From: Flavobacteria bacterium BBFL7
GTDB taxonomy: Bacteria; Bacteroidota; Bacteroidia; Flavobacteriales; Flavobacteriaceae
NCBI GenBank assembly: GCA_000153385.1
Contig: CH672374.1
Location: forward strand, 1,676,544-1,740,543
DNA length: 64,000 nt
Direction: 5' to 3'
Part shown: positions 1 to 8,719 of the stretch, in pieces
Position numbering within the stretch: position 1 is the stretch's first letter
Layout: every line of letters begins with the position of its first letter
Program-made: the position numbers and the translations under genes
The notes under the pieces: model-generated
Told to the model about the DNA's origin: nothing
Database searches by the model: none
What the model saw: the letters and a program-made list of their open reading frames with translations, nothing else

Positions 1-639
1 TATGGAGACGTAGGTAAAGGTACCGCAGCCTCTTTCCGTGGTGCTGGTTCTATTGTAACAGTAACTGAAATCGATCCTATTTGTGCTTTACAAGCAGTAA
101 TGGATGGTTTTGAAGTGAAGCAACTGGAGAATGTTGTAGGTAACGCAGATATCGTAATTACTACAACAGGTAATAAAGATATTATACGTGGTGAGCATTT
201 CAAAAGCATGCGTGATAAAGTAATCGTTTGTAACATCGGTCACTTTGATAATGAAATTGATGTTGCCTTCTTAAATGAGAACTATGGCGACACTAAGGTT
301 GAAATTAAACCACAAGTTGATAAGTACACAATTGATGGTAAAGATATCATTTTACTTGCAGAAGGTCGTCTAGTGAACTTAGGTTGTGCAACAGGTCACC
401 CTAGTTTTGTAATGAGTAATTCATTTACTAACCAAACACTTGCGCAAATAGAGTTATGGACCAATGCAGATGCTTATAAGAATGAAGTTTACATGTTACC
501 AAAACATTTAGATGAAAAAGTAGCTGCTTTACATTTATCAAGAATGGGCGCAGAACTTACTGTTCTTAAGAAAGATCAAGCTGACTATATAGGTGTTGAG
601 GTTGAAGGACCTTTCAAGCCAGAGTATTATAGATATTAA
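1..639 (+). CDS. ahcY: Adenosylhomocysteinase, C-terminal part (5' end outside window)
   Basis: Hydrolyses S-adenosylhomocysteine to adenosine and homocysteine, which recycles the product of SAM-dependent methylation; cytosolic and NAD-dependent. The reading frame is open from base 1 and begins YGDVGKG, the glycine-rich NAD-binding loop of this family. It ends with the characteristic C-terminal tail [10 protein letters not shown], where a conserved Lys-Tyr region reaches the NAD of the neighbouring subunit. About 212 residues are visible of a family length near 435, so roughly the N-terminal half lies upstream of the window. The identification is firm from the NAD loop and tail together. Confidence 0.96.
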   Translation, partial: YGDVGKGTAASFRGAGSIVTVTEIDPICALQAVMDGFEVKQLENVVGNADIVITTTGNKDIIRGEHFKSMRDKVIVCNIGHFDNEIDVAFLNENYGDTKVEIKPQVDKYTIDGKDIILLAEGRLVNLGCATGHPSFVMSNSFTNQTLAQIELWTNADAYKNEVYMLPKHLDEKVAALHLSRMGAELTVLKKDQADYIGVEVEGPFKPEYYRY

Positions 640-717
640 TATTTGACTATTTGCTTGGGTATTAAGTTTTATTTTTTAACTTAACACTTTTTGCAAATGG
701 CGCAGATATTGCAACTA

Positions 718-733
718 CGCTATTGCGAAAGCG
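718..733. repeat. Degenerate copy of the dispersed 16-bp palindrome
   Basis: CGCTATTGCGAAAGCG differs at two positions from the consensus CGCTTTCGCGAAAGCG. It keeps the outer TACGC...GCGTA edges that intergenic copies often have. It lies in the gap between ahcY and the small downstream gene. Confidence 0.6.
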
Positions 734-748
734 TATTAAATACAATTT

Positions 749-964
749 ATGAAGATTATCGAAGAAGCACTAGCTTTTGAAACTGAAACAATGAGTAACA
801 TGTCAACCAGTGACAGAGTCCACGCCTCAAGAAGAGCAAAGGACCTAATCCTAGGTTTAAATGATATTTACAAAGAGAACAAGGACGAAGAGATCATGGA
901 TCTTATGAAACGTCTCACTGCTAAAAAGCAGAAGATTGAGAAAAGATTGAAAGGTAGACCGTAA
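749..964 (+). CDS. Small conserved-looking helical protein, function unknown
   Basis: A 71-residue protein, charged throughout and probably mostly helical, with a Lys/Arg-rich C-terminus (KKQKIEKRLKGRP). There is no signal peptide, membrane segment or Cys pair. Its own gap after ahcY contains the degenerate palindrome, and a strong terminator follows directly, so it is either the last gene of the ahcY transcript or a short unit of its own. Normal codon use and the good terminator argue that it is real. I do not recognise a named family; small proteins of this kind are common beside housekeeping genes in Flavobacteriaceae. Confidence 0.75.
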   Translation: MKIIEEALAFETETMSNMSTSDRVHASRRAKDLILGLNDIYKENKDEEIMDLMKRLTAKKQKIEKRLKGRP

Positions 965-987
965 GGCCTATTAAGCAATAAGAATAG

Positions 988-1037
988 CAGCCAGTAAAAT
1001 ATACTCTTTAAAGAGAATGTTTTTACTGGCTGTTTTT
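988..1037 (+). terminator. Rho-independent terminator after the 71-residue gene
   Basis: A 12-bp stem pairs CAGCCAGTAAAA (988-999) with TTTTACTGGCTG (1021-1032), followed by a run of five T. A smaller TCTTTAAAGA dyad sits in the loop. Confidence 0.85.
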
Positions 1038-1087
1038 ATTTATACTTTACATTTAATCACATCGTTTATTTTTAAACTCTTTAACTA

Positions 1088-1453
1088 ATGAAAAAACTAA
1101 GTATCTATACGTCGTTATTATTTACTTCTATAATCTTGAGCTCTTGTTCTACAGATTTCCCGAGACAAGAAATTAATACTGATAATTTATCTGGCTTTAT
1201 AGAAGGTGGAAACGCAGGTGGAATATATGGCGATGCTGGCCTTAAAATCACTAAAGACTCTATTCAAATGACTGACTGGCCTGTATCTAGGCTCACTACA
1301 AGCTTAGACATTCTATTGGACACCACCTTAATTGATAAAACGAGTTTTACAGACTTTTACACGATTCAAATTGAGAATAGTGGTCAATTAAAGCAACGCG
1401 AATTCATAGACTCATTAGTAGTTATTTTAAGCAAAGAAGGCTTATTAAAGTAA
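1088..1453 (+). CDS. Small lipoprotein, function unknown
   Basis: A 121-residue protein with an N-terminal lipoprotein signal: MKK, a hydrophobic stretch, then the lipobox LSSC with Cys near residue 20. It should be acylated and anchored in the envelope. The mature part is short and polar with no motif I recognise. It is a single-gene unit bounded by the upstream terminator and a bidirectional terminator shared with rpmA. The lipobox makes the export call fairly secure; the role is unknown. Confidence 0.8.
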   Translation: MKKLSIYTSLLFTSIILSSCSTDFPRQEINTDNLSGFIEGGNAGGIYGDAGLKITKDSIQMTDWPVSRLTTSLDILLDTTLIDKTSFTDFYTIQIENSGQLKQREFIDSLVVILSKEGLLK

Positions 1454-1489
1454 CCATAATAACATTAGTAGCTCAACCTACTAAACATA

Positions 1490-1526
1490 AAAATCCCAAG
1501 TCGCACTAAGCAGCTTGGGATTTTTT
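1490..1526. terminator. Bidirectional terminator between lipoprotein gene and rpmA
   Basis: AAATCCCAAG (1491-1500) pairs with CTTGGGATTT (1513-1522). A-runs on the left and T-runs on the right let it serve both the plus-strand lipoprotein gene and the minus-strand rplU-rpmA unit. Confidence 0.85.
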
Positions 1527-1543
1527 AATAAATAAAAAGATAT

Positions 1544-1804
1544 TTATGCTTCTGCCTGAACGATAGAAACGTAAGATCTGTTATTTCTTTTCTTAGTAAA
1601 CTTCACTACTCCGTCTACTTTTGCATGTAATGTAAAGTCCTTACCAGCATATACGTTTTCACCTGGATGGTGCTCCATACCACGCTGACGGATAAGAATG
1701 TTACCAGCTATTGCCGCTTGTCCTCCAAAAATCTTAACACCTAAGCGTTTTGAATGAGATTCTCTTCCGTTCTTCGAACTACCTACTCCTTTTTTGTGAG
1801 CCAT
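1544..1804 (-). CDS. rpmA: 50S ribosomal protein bL27
   Basis: Component of the large ribosomal subunit near the peptidyl-transferase centre. It is 86 residues, the normal size, with the family N-terminus [16 protein letters not shown] and the GGQ-containing segment that follows. It lies 48 bp downstream of rplU on the same strand, the usual rplU-rpmA pair, and ends at a bidirectional terminator. The protein starts directly at MAHKK with no N-terminal presequence for protease removal of the kind found in Firmicutes. The call is unambiguous. Confidence 0.98.
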   Translation of the reverse strand: MAHKKGVGSSKNGRESHSKRLGVKIFGGQAAIAGNILIRQRGMEHHPGENVYAGKDFTLHAKVDGVVKFTKKRNNRSYVSIVQAEA

Positions 1805-1852
1805 GGTTATAAATTTTAAGGATATCTAATAAGATATCGTGTTCTACTTTAA

Positions 1853-2530
1853 TTAGCTTGGCATAACTCCGCCATCAGCTTCGTCTTGCCATTTTTTTAA
1901 TTCGTCCCATTTACCGTCTGCAGCCATTTGAGCTTGCATAGGCCATGAATCTGTAACGTGGTTACCACGTACATCAGCAATGATTTCAGAAATTTTAGCT
2001 GCGTCAGTTTTTGCAAGTTCTGCAAAAGTAGTAATCCCAGCTTCATTTAGAGTACTTGCAATCTTCGGTCCGATTCCTTCAATTTTCTTAAGATCATCTC
2101 CTTTAGAGGTAGATTTCTTAGCTGCCTTAGGAGCTGCTGCTGGAGCCACCTCTTTTGCAGGTGCTGCTTTCTTAGCTGGCGCTTTCTTCTCTGCCTTTGG
2201 AGCAGACTTCTTACCACCTGAAGCAGAAATACTAGAAATTTGAATTTCAGTTAATGATTGACGGTGACCGTTTTTCTTACGGTATCCTTTTCTACGTTTT
2301 TTCTTAAAAACGATTACTTTGTCACCTTTAAGGTGTCCCAGAACTTTTGCCTCAGCAAATGCTCCTTCTATAGCTGGGGCGCCGAGAGTGATGTCGTTGT
2401 CATTGCCTAAAAGAAGAACTTTATCGATAGAAACTGTCGCTCCTTCGTCTTCTTGTAAACGATGTACAAACAACTTCTGATCTTTCTCGATCTTGAATTG
2501 TTGCCCTGCTATCTCTACGATTGCGTACAT
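1853..2530 (-). CDS. rplU: 50S ribosomal protein bL21 with C-terminal helix-hairpin-helix extension
   Basis: The first ~100 residues are a normal bL21 ([16 protein letters not shown] start; basic [16 protein letters not shown] segment for 23S rRNA contact). A Lys/Ala/Pro-rich linker of about 40 residues follows, then a folded-looking C-terminal domain beginning [19 protein letters not shown]. That is a helix-hairpin-helix type motif followed by a Trp-rich tail ([18 protein letters not shown]). The total of 225 residues is about twice the bacterial norm. Such long L21 proteins are known in Bacteroidota; the role of the extra domain is not established. A canonical promoter lies directly upstream. 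Confidence 0.95.
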   Translation of the reverse strand: MYAIVEIAGQQFKIEKDQKLFVHRLQEDEGATVSIDKVLLLGNDNDITLGAPAIEGAFAEAKVLGHLKGDKVIVFKKKRRKGYRKKNGHRQSLTEIQISSISASGGKKSAPKAEKKAPAKKAAPAKEVAPAAAPKAAKKSTSKGDDLKKIEGIGPKIASTLNEAGITTFAELAKTDAAKISEIIADVRGNHVTDSWPMQAQMAADGKWDELKKWQDEADGGVMPS

Positions 2531-2562
2531 AATTGTAATTTAACTTTGTTAAAAAATGGACG

Positions 2563-2592
2563 CAAATATACTGCTATTCTGGTAATTAGCAA
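2563..2592 (-). promoter_or_regulatory. Bacteroidota-type promoter of rplU-rpmA
   Basis: Read on the minus strand, TTG (2592-2590) is followed by a 19-bp spacer and TATATTTG (2570-2563). This matches the Bacteroidota -33/-7 consensus TTG-N19-TAnnTTTG exactly. The predicted start lies about 25-30 bp before the rplU ATG. Confidence 0.8.
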
Positions 2593-2607
2593 ACTTTTTT
2601 ATTGATA

Positions 2608-2623
2608 CGCTTTCGCGAAAGCG
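2608..2623. repeat. Dispersed palindrome CGCTTTCGCGAAAGCG, exact copy
   Basis: Perfect 16-bp palindrome in the gap between the DUF4199-like gene and rplU, just upstream of the rplU promoter. Confidence 0.95.
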
Positions 2624-2643
2624 TTAAAATCCTATTTATACAA

Positions 2644-3126
2644 TTAAGAATTCTGATTTAGAGGCTTTTGACTGCTTCTAATTCCTCTTGTATTCCAAGA
2701 TTGTTTAAAAATAGGAATAATTAATAAAGAGCTCACTATTGCTGTAGATACTCCAGATAAAAAGATAAACAATAACAATCCTACCTCATCAGTTCCAGAA
2801 GCTAGCGGTATGGAAGCACTCATCTCTTGGACTAAATTGGGATTAATTTCAAATAAATAAATCGCCATAAAAACAGTGAAAATTACTGAAATTAAGAATC
2901 CACTAGCTAATCCAGATAGAAATCCATCCATGTATTTAAAGTTTTGTGGCTGCGCTTTGTATACACTTCTAATTATAAGATATAATCCTATTGCCATAAT
3001 TGGAGCATTAAGAAAACTTAAATAAATTTTATCTGCTACACCTATCGTGGCAATTATTAGAAAATACGCGATTAATAGAGCTATAATACTCAAGGATATT
3101 TTAAGTGTGTTTTTTGAAAATAACAT
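2644..3126 (-). CDS. Four-helix membrane protein, DUF4199-like
   Basis: A 160-residue hydrophobic protein with four predicted transmembrane segments (about residues 8-28, 35-55, 72-95 and 115-138) and short polar ends. The pattern, including a Gly-rich third helix (GFLSGLASGFLISVIF), resembles the DUF4199 membrane proteins common in Bacteroidota. No catalytic motif is visible. It faces away from the M16 peptidase genes across a 179-bp divergent gap and is followed by the palindrome and the rplU promoter. Family assignment is by general resemblance only. Confidence 0.7.
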   Translation of the reverse strand: MLFSKNTLKISLSIIALLIAYFLIIATIGVADKIYLSFLNAPIMAIGLYLIIRSVYKAQPQNFKYMDGFLSGLASGFLISVIFTVFMAIYLFEINPNLVQEMSASIPLASGTDEVGLLLFIFLSGVSTAIVSSLLIIPIFKQSWNTRGIRSSQKPLNQNS

Positions 3127-3305
3127 GTTATTGATTTTTGATTGATTTTAAATTACATCAACTATCTATATATTAAAGCCTATTTGACCTTTCTTTAACT
3201 CATAAATAGGTAGTTAACCGCTATTTTTGAGAATTCTATAAGAAAGCTGTAACGTTTTATATAGAAAAAACACTAACTAAAAGTAACAATCGTAAAAATC
3301 ACAAA

Positions 3306-5027
3306 ATGAAAAAATTTGTTTTAAGTCTTGCAGCAGCTTTTATGGCTGTATCAGGATTTGCACAAGAAGTGGAGTACGTTGAGTATGATCTACCTAACGG
3401 ACTGCATGTAATCTTGCATCAAGAAAATAGTGCGCCAGTTGTAACTACTGGAGTAATGTATCAGGTAGGTGCAAAAGATGAGGATCCAGGTAGAACAGGA
3501 TTTGCTCACTTTTTTGAACACCTATTATTTGAAGGAACTGAAAACATAGAACGTGGAAAGTGGTTTGATATCGTGAGTGCAAACGGTGGAAGCAATAATG
3601 CAAACACTACACAAGATCGCACATACTATTATGAAACATTTCCTTCTAATAATTTAGAGATGGGACTATGGATGGAAAGTGAGCGTATGCTACATCCTAA
3701 AATTGAACAAATAGGTGTTGACACTCAAAATGAAGTTGTAAAAGAAGAAAAGCGTCAGCGCATCGATAACGCTCCATATGGAGCCATTCTTTATAGAACA
3801 GGAATTGATAAACATTTATTTAAAAAACACCCATATGGACAGAGTGTAATAGGCTCTATGGAAGATTTAAATGCTGCAAAACTTTCAGAATTTCAAGAGT
3901 TTAACGATAAGTATTATAATCCTAACAATGCTACTCTAGTCGTTGCTGGAGATATCAACATTGATCAAACAAAAAAAATGATTGAGGACTATTTTGGTCC
4001 TATACCTAATAAAGCACCTAGAAATGTACGCAAAACGATTGTAGAAGAACCAATTACCTCAACAAGGTATGCTACAGAGTATGATGCAAACATCCAAATA
4101 CCTGTTAAAATTTTCTCTTACATCACTCCTAAGTCTATCGATCGTGATGCATACGTTCTTGACTACATCTCTTCAGTATTAACTGGTGGAGCGAGTTCAA
4201 GAATGCAAAAAAGAATGGTAGAAGAAGAGCAAATAGCTTTACAAGTATTAGCATTTGCACAGTCTAACCAAGATTATGGTACTTATACAATGGGAGCTCT
4301 TTCTAAAGGAGACGTAACACTAGATCAACTTGCAAAAGTGATGGATGAAGAAATTGTAAAGCTTCAAACAGAATTAATCTCTGAAAGAGAATATCAAAAA
4401 CTTCAAAATCAATTCGAAACTAGATTTGTAAGCTCAAACTCTAGAGTAGAAGGAATTGCAGCTTCACTTGCCACTTACAATATGCTTAAAGGTGATACAG
4501 GACTTATTAATAAAGAATTAGATATCTATAGAAGCATTACTCGAGAAGACATTAAAAGGGTTGCAAATAAATACTTAAAGCCTAATCAAAGACTTGAATT
4601 AGATTACTTAGCAGGTAGTGAGCCAACAGAAGAAGAAGTGGCTGCTGCTGCAGATGAGGTTAAAGTTGTGGACAACAAATTACAAATTAATAGAATTTAC
4701 TTTGACAACGATAAAGCAGCAATTACTACTAGTGCTGCAAAAGAATTAGATCGTATTGTTGCGATGATGATGAAAAATTCATCAATGGAAATTCTTGCAG
4801 AAACCTACACGGATACGAGAGGTAGCGATAGTTACAACAAAACATTATCTCAAAAACGTGCAGACGCTGTGAGAGGTTATTTAATTTCCAAAGGCATTGC
4901 AGCAAATAGAGTAAAAGCTGTAGGACGTGGAGAAGACAATCCAGTAGTAGATTGTGAAAGTAAAACATGTACTGATGAAGAGTATGAGCAATCTAGAAGA
5001 ACTGAATTTACCATTACCAAAAAATAA
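3306..5027 (+). CDS. Secreted M16 zinc metallopeptidase fused to an OmpA-like domain
   Basis: A 573-residue protein. Residues 1-19 form a signal peptide (ends SGFAQ). The M16 peptidase region carries the inverted zinc motif HFFEH (HxxEH) with the downstream acidic ligand region NEVVKEEKRQR about 75 residues later, so it should be catalytically active. After residue ~445 an acidic linker leads into an OmpA-like peptidoglycan-binding domain (IYFDNDKAAIT, TDTRGSDSYNKTLSQKRA, RRTEFTITK). The fusion would tether the peptidase to the cell wall in the periplasm. The frame is open throughout, so this is a true fusion. The next gene begins 2 bp later and encodes an M16 partner. Confidence 0.93.
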   Translation: MKKFVLSLAAAFMAVSGFAQEVEYVEYDLPNGLHVILHQENSAPVVTTGVMYQVGAKDEDPGRTGFAHFFEHLLFEGTENIERGKWFDIVSANGGSNNANTTQDRTYYYETFPSNNLEMGLWMESERMLHPKIEQIGVDTQNEVVKEEKRQRIDNAPYGAILYRTGIDKHLFKKHPYGQSVIGSMEDLNAAKLSEFQEFNDKYYNPNNATLVVAGDINIDQTKKMIEDYFGPIPNKAPRNVRKTIVEEPITSTRYATEYDANIQIPVKIFSYITPKSIDRDAYVLDYISSVLTGGASSRMQKRMVEEEQIALQVLAFAQSNQDYGTYTMGALSKGDVTLDQLAKVMDEEIVKLQTELISEREYQKLQNQFETRFVSSNSRVEGIAASLATYNMLKGDTGLINKELDIYRSITREDIKRVANKYLKPNQRLELDYLAGSEPTEEEVAAAADEVKVVDNKLQINRIYFDNDKAAITTSAAKELDRIVAMMMKNSSMEILAETYTDTRGSDSYNKTLSQKRADAVRGYLISKGIAANRVKAVGRGEDNPVVDCESKTCTDEEYEQSRRTEFTITKK

Positions 5028-5028
5028 T

Positions 5029-7098
5029 ATGACAATGAAAAAGCAATTTATATTTTTAATGGTATTACTCCTAACAGGAGCAGGCGCCATTGCACAAATA
5101 GACCGATCTCAAATGCCTACTTCTGGACCAACTCCAGAAATTAATTTAGGTAAACCATACACATTTGAACTTAAAAATGGATTGAAAGTACTCGTGGTTA
5201 CTGATAAGAAGTTACCGACTTTCAGCATGAGTTTAGACCTTAACAATCCACCAGTATTTGAAGGAGATAAAGCTGGTGTACAGTCTTTAACTGGAGCTAT
5301 AATGGGGAAAGGATCTACTGAAACTGCTAAAGAGAAGTTTAATGAGCAGGTAGATTTCTTAGGAGCAAGAATTAGTGTAGGAACTGGTGGTGGTTTTGCC
5401 GCTAGTTTATCTAAGTACAAGAACGACGTTTTTGGCCTGTTTGCAGAAGCTGCATTCAAACCTAACTTCACTCAAGAAGAATTAGACTTTGAAAAATCTC
5501 AATTACTTGAAGGATTAAAGTCAGGTGAAAACAGTGCCGCAGCTATCGCAGGAAAAGTGCGTAGCGCATTAGTTTATGGAAAAGATCATCCAGCAGGTGA
5601 GTTTGCTACTGAAGAGACCGTTAATAACGTCACTCTTGATGATGTTAAAAAATTCTATGCAGACTACTTTAAGCCTTCCAATGGTTACTTAATCATCACC
5701 GGTGATATTGAAAAGAAAGAAGCAAAGAAACTAGTAAAGAAGTATTTTGGTAAATGGGATAAAGGGATGGCTCCAGAGCCTACATTACCTACTCTATCAG
5801 ATGTTGAAGAAACACAAATCAACTTAATTGATGTACCTAACGCTGTTCAAACTGAACTTGCAGTAATGAGTCTTTCTGACTTAAAGATGAGTGATCCAGA
5901 CTACTATGCCGTTTTAGTAACTAACTATGTGTTTGGTGGATCTTTTGGTTCATACCTTAATATTAACTTACGTGAAAAAAATGGATATACCTATGGTGCA
6001 CGTTCTAGTATAGGCGCCGGGAGAAATTACAAGAGTACTTTTAGAGCAACTGCCAAAGTTCGTAACGAAGTTACAGACAGCGCTGTGGTGGAGACTTTCA
6101 AAGAATTAAATAGAATACGTGATGAGTATGTAGAAGATGAAATGCTTTCTAACGCTAAGGCTAAATTCTTAGGTAACTTCATCATGCAATCTGAAGATAA
6201 GTCCGTAGTAGCTAGTCGATCAATCAATATTGAAAAGAATGATTTAGATAAAGATTTCTATAAAAACTTTATTGCAAATATCAATAAGGTGACTAAAGAA
6301 GATGTGAAGCGCGTTGCAAATAAATACTTAAGCCCAGATAAAATACGTATTGTATTAGTAGGTAAGGCTGGTGATATTCTTGAGCCACTTGAAAAAATGA
6401 CTCTTAATGGACAACCAGTTCCTATCAAATTCTATGATAAAAATGCAAACGAGACTGAGCGCCCATCTACTATTGAAATTCCAGCTGGTTTAACCGCTCA
6501 AACTGTTTTAGATAATTATATTAAAGCTATAGGTGGAAAAGATGCTGTTATGAAAATTAATGACATCTCTCAATTCTCTGCTTTCACATCTCCTATGGGA
6601 GAAGTAATTATGGACACTAAAAGTCAGAAAGGCGATAACTGGGTAATGGTTATGAAAATGGGTGGACGTGAATTAAACAAGCAAGTCTATAAAGATGGTA
6701 AAGGAACTGTAAGCGGTATGGGACAGACTCAAGAACTTTCTGGAGACATGCTAGAAGCAGTTAAAACCGAGGCTATGTTTTTCCCAGAAATGTATCATGC
6801 AGATATGGCTACGCTAGACGGTGCTGAACGATTAGGTGATCACAATGTATATGTAATTAAGTGGAACGACCTTAAAAGCTCTTTTTATGACACTGAAACT
6901 GGACTACTAGTAGGAACTGAATCAACAACTATGACACCACAAGGTGAAACAAAAGTAGTGACGCAATATTCTGATTTTAAGGAGTATGCTGGTGTTAAAT
7001 TCCCTACTTCAATGCTTATACCTATGATGGGACGTGAGCTTACTTTTGAATTGAAAGACCTTAAAGTAAATCCAGGATTGAAGGATTCTGATTTCTAG
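5029..7098 (+). CDS. M16 peptidase-like partner subunit lacking zinc ligands, with C-terminal LolA-like region
   Basis: A 690-residue protein beginning MTMKKQFIFLM with a signal peptide ending near GAIAQ; an ATG at 5035 is the alternative start. The frame is open further upstream, but that part overlaps the previous gene and would bury the signal peptide. The N-terminal M16 fold has no HxxEH. It does carry the REKNGYTYGARSS segment, the Arg/Tyr motif found in the non-catalytic member of M16B heterodimers. After residue ~490 there is a further ~200-residue region (DNYIKAIGGKDAV... to the end) resembling LolA-like periplasmic domains in Bacteroidota. It likely forms a complex with the preceding active peptidase. 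Confidence 0.9.
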   Translation: MTMKKQFIFLMVLLLTGAGAIAQIDRSQMPTSGPTPEINLGKPYTFELKNGLKVLVVTDKKLPTFSMSLDLNNPPVFEGDKAGVQSLTGAIMGKGSTETAKEKFNEQVDFLGARISVGTGGGFAASLSKYKNDVFGLFAEAAFKPNFTQEELDFEKSQLLEGLKSGENSAAAIAGKVRSALVYGKDHPAGEFATEETVNNVTLDDVKKFYADYFKPSNGYLIITGDIEKKEAKKLVKKYFGKWDKGMAPEPTLPTLSDVEETQINLIDVPNAVQTELAVMSLSDLKMSDPDYYAVLVTNYVFGGSFGSYLNINLREKNGYTYGARSSIGAGRNYKSTFRATAKVRNEVTDSAVVETFKELNRIRDEYVEDEMLSNAKAKFLGNFIMQSEDKSVVASRSINIEKNDLDKDFYKNFIANINKVTKEDVKRVANKYLSPDKIRIVLVGKAGDILEPLEKMTLNGQPVPIKFYDKNANETERPSTIEIPAGLTAQTVLDNYIKAIGGKDAVMKINDISQFSAFTSPMGEVIMDTKSQKGDNWVMVMKMGGRELNKQVYKDGKGTVSGMGQTQELSGDMLEAVKTEAMFFPEMYHADMATLDGAERLGDHNVYVIKWNDLKSSFYDTETGLLVGTESTTMTPQGETKVVTQYSDFKEYAGVKFPTSMLIPMMGRELTFELKDLKVNPGLKDSDF

Positions 7099-7115
7099 AT
7101 AGAGTATTGTTATTA

Positions 7116-7131
7116 CGCTTTCGCGAAAGCG
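7116..7131. repeat. Dispersed palindrome CGCTTTCGCGAAAGCG, exact copy
   Basis: Intergenic copy 18 bp after the stop of the M16 partner gene and before the terminator. Flanks extend it to TACGC...GCGTA. Confidence 0.95.
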
Positions 7132-7146
7132 TATAAAAAATGACTT

Positions 7147-7178
7147 AAAACCAGCAACTATTTAGTTGCTGGTTTTTT
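7147..7178. terminator. Bidirectional terminator overlapping the end of the DMT transporter gene
   Basis: AACCAGCAAC (7149-7158) pairs with GTTGCTGGTT (7165-7174), flanked by A- and T-runs. The stop codon of the minus-strand transporter gene lies in the loop, so its last codons form one arm of the hairpin. Confidence 0.85.
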
Positions 7179-8067
7179 TATTCCTTGTAACTAGCACAAC
7201 AGCAAATATGATAACCATAGTTGCCAGCACTTGCCAAATGCTAAATATTTCTCCATCCAGCATTCCCCATGTTAATCCTACCACTGGCATAAGATATGTG
7301 ACAGAGCTTGCAAATACAGGAGAAGTAATTTGAACGAGCTTATTGAACATAATTTTTGCAGCAACTGTTCCAAAAACACACAACACAATAATGTAGCCTA
7401 AGCTTTTAAGAACTGGTTCACTGGTAAATTCAATTGAAGCACCATCTGCACCGAAAAACACAATTATTGCAAGGGGCAAAATAAAAATAAAATTACCTGT
7501 TGCTATGGCAAGTGGTTTAATATTCTGTAAGTATCTCTTAATAATATTTACGTTACTAGCATAGCACAAGCAAGCAATAAAAACTAAACCTGCAAAAAGA
7601 TAATTCTGCTCAGGATTGTTTTTCATACCAGAAAAAACTAGTGCTATTGCCCCAGCTAGCCCTATGATAACACCTAATAATTGCGTACGAGAAAAAGCTA
7701 TACCAAATATTACTGCTCCCATTATAAGTGTAATTAATGGTACGGTAGAGTTAAGAATAGCGCTTATAGCACTATCAATTTCTGTCTGGGCATATGCAAA
7801 CAGAAACGCCGGAAAAAATGTGCCTAATAAACCAGACACAAAAAGCCATTTCCAGTCTTTCCGGTCTGTGGCTGCAAATGATTTCCAACCTATAGCTATT
7901 AAAATACATCCTGATATAATGGTTCTACCAGCACCTAGTTGTAGCGGCTGTAGTACTAGATGACCAGACCCATCATCTCCTAATGCTTTTTTGATAAGTA
8001 TGAATGAGGTTCCCCATATTAAACTAAGAATGATGAGGTAAATGTACTTGAGCTTAGAATTATCCAT
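7162..8067 (-). CDS. EamA/DMT-family transporter
   Basis: A 301-residue inner-membrane protein with about ten hydrophobic segments arranged as two EamA repeats, the normal architecture of drug/metabolite transporters. The first helix carries LIWGTSFILIKKAL, a typical EamA entry motif, and the protein ends in a short basic tail. Substrate cannot be inferred; family members export amino acids, purines or other metabolites. It follows gldD on the same strand after an 85-bp gap and could be either a separate unit or the end of the mutY-ssb-gldE-gldD transcript. Confidence 0.9.
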   Translation of the reverse strand: MDNSKLKYIYLIILSLIWGTSFILIKKALGDDGSGHLVLQPLQLGAGRTIISGCILIAIGWKSFAATDRKDWKWLFVSGLLGTFFPAFLFAYAQTEIDSAISAILNSTVPLITLIMGAVIFGIAFSRTQLLGVIIGLAGAIALVFSGMKNNPEQNYLFAGLVFIACLCYASNVNIIKRYLQNIKPLAIATGNFIFILPLAIIVFFGADGASIEFTSEPVLKSLGYIIVLCVFGTVAAKIMFNKLVQITSPVFASSVTYLMPVVGLTWGMLDGEIFSIWQVLATMVIIFAVVLVTRNKKTSN

Positions 8068-8152
8068 GTGATTGTAGAAAGCTCAAAGGTCATTCTTTTT
8101 AAGAAACTAAATGATAGTTATTTCTTAAATGGAATACAATTATGTGTTCATG

Positions 8153-8719
8153 TTATTTCCAATTCATGGACTCCATCATCTTACGCATATCAAGTTTGAT
8201 ATAATTCACAGCTGGATAAATAGAATCATAATTAGGCGCACGGTCAAAATAAAGAGACGCAGTAATAAAATTTTGGACACTATCTGTTAAATAGAATTGA
8301 ACGTTTGAAGCAGCATTACCTTCAATGGCATACATCATTCCATAAACAGATTTATCTGGGTTAAGATAGATTTTATCGTCTATAACATCTGCCATACGGT
8401 TATGGGAGAATGATAGCTTCTGACCATCTATTAATAACTCTCTAATATTATCCTTAACTGGCGCATAGTCCATATATACCGTAGCATCCATAAAGGGATA
8501 TTCTATTTTCATAGCACAATCGCCTTTGGAAAGTACTCTTGCAAAAGAATTCACCTCAAAAGTAAAAGGGCAATTACCCTTATCAAATCGTTGATATTCA
8601 GGTGATGGATATTGTAGAGCTAGCTTTGCTTCTGGCTTGGGCTGGAGCGCATCATTACCACAACTAGCAAGAGCAATAATTGTAATTAATATAAAAAGAA
8701 ATTTTAAGGCTTGGTACAT
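8153..8719 (-). CDS. gldD: Gliding motility lipoprotein GldD
   Basis: A 188-residue protein with a lipoprotein signal (hydrophobic stretch, then LASC near residue 20) and the conserved GldD core YPSPEYQRFDKGNCPFTFEV. Genetic work in Flavobacterium johnsoniae shows GldD is needed for gliding and for type IX secretion, but its biochemical role is unknown. Its start overlaps the end of gldE by 16 bp, so the two are translationally coupled. The order mutY-ssb-gldE-gldD is the usual one in the family, which supports the assignment. Confidence 0.93.
   Translation of the reverse strand: MYQALKFLFILITIIALASCGNDALQPKPEAKLALQYPSPEYQRFDKGNCPFTFEVNSFARVLSKGDCAMKIEYPFMDATVYMDYAPVKDNIRELLIDGQKLSFSHNRMADVIDDKIYLNPDKSVYGMMYAIEGNAASNVQFYLTDSVQNFITASLYFDRAPNYDSIYPAVNYIKLDMRKMMESMNWK

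Noticed and set aside
1980-2243. Plus-strand open frame opposite rplU
   Set aside because: It is the antisense of the Lys/Ala-rich linker of L21, which gives long stop-free antisense frames; no start signal or family match.
3222-3229. TATTTTTG as a -7 box for the M16 genes
   Set aside because: The nearest TTG on the left is about 35 bp away, far outside the normal spacer; retained only as a possibility.
4954-5028. N-terminal extension of the second M16 gene
   Set aside because: It overlaps the end of the first M16 gene in another frame and would place the signal peptide internally; the start at 5029 or 5035 is better.
8101-8145. Possible terminator between gldD and the DMT transporter
   Set aside because: An imperfect stem with a bulge is present, but no T-run follows on the minus strand, so termination there is not supported.
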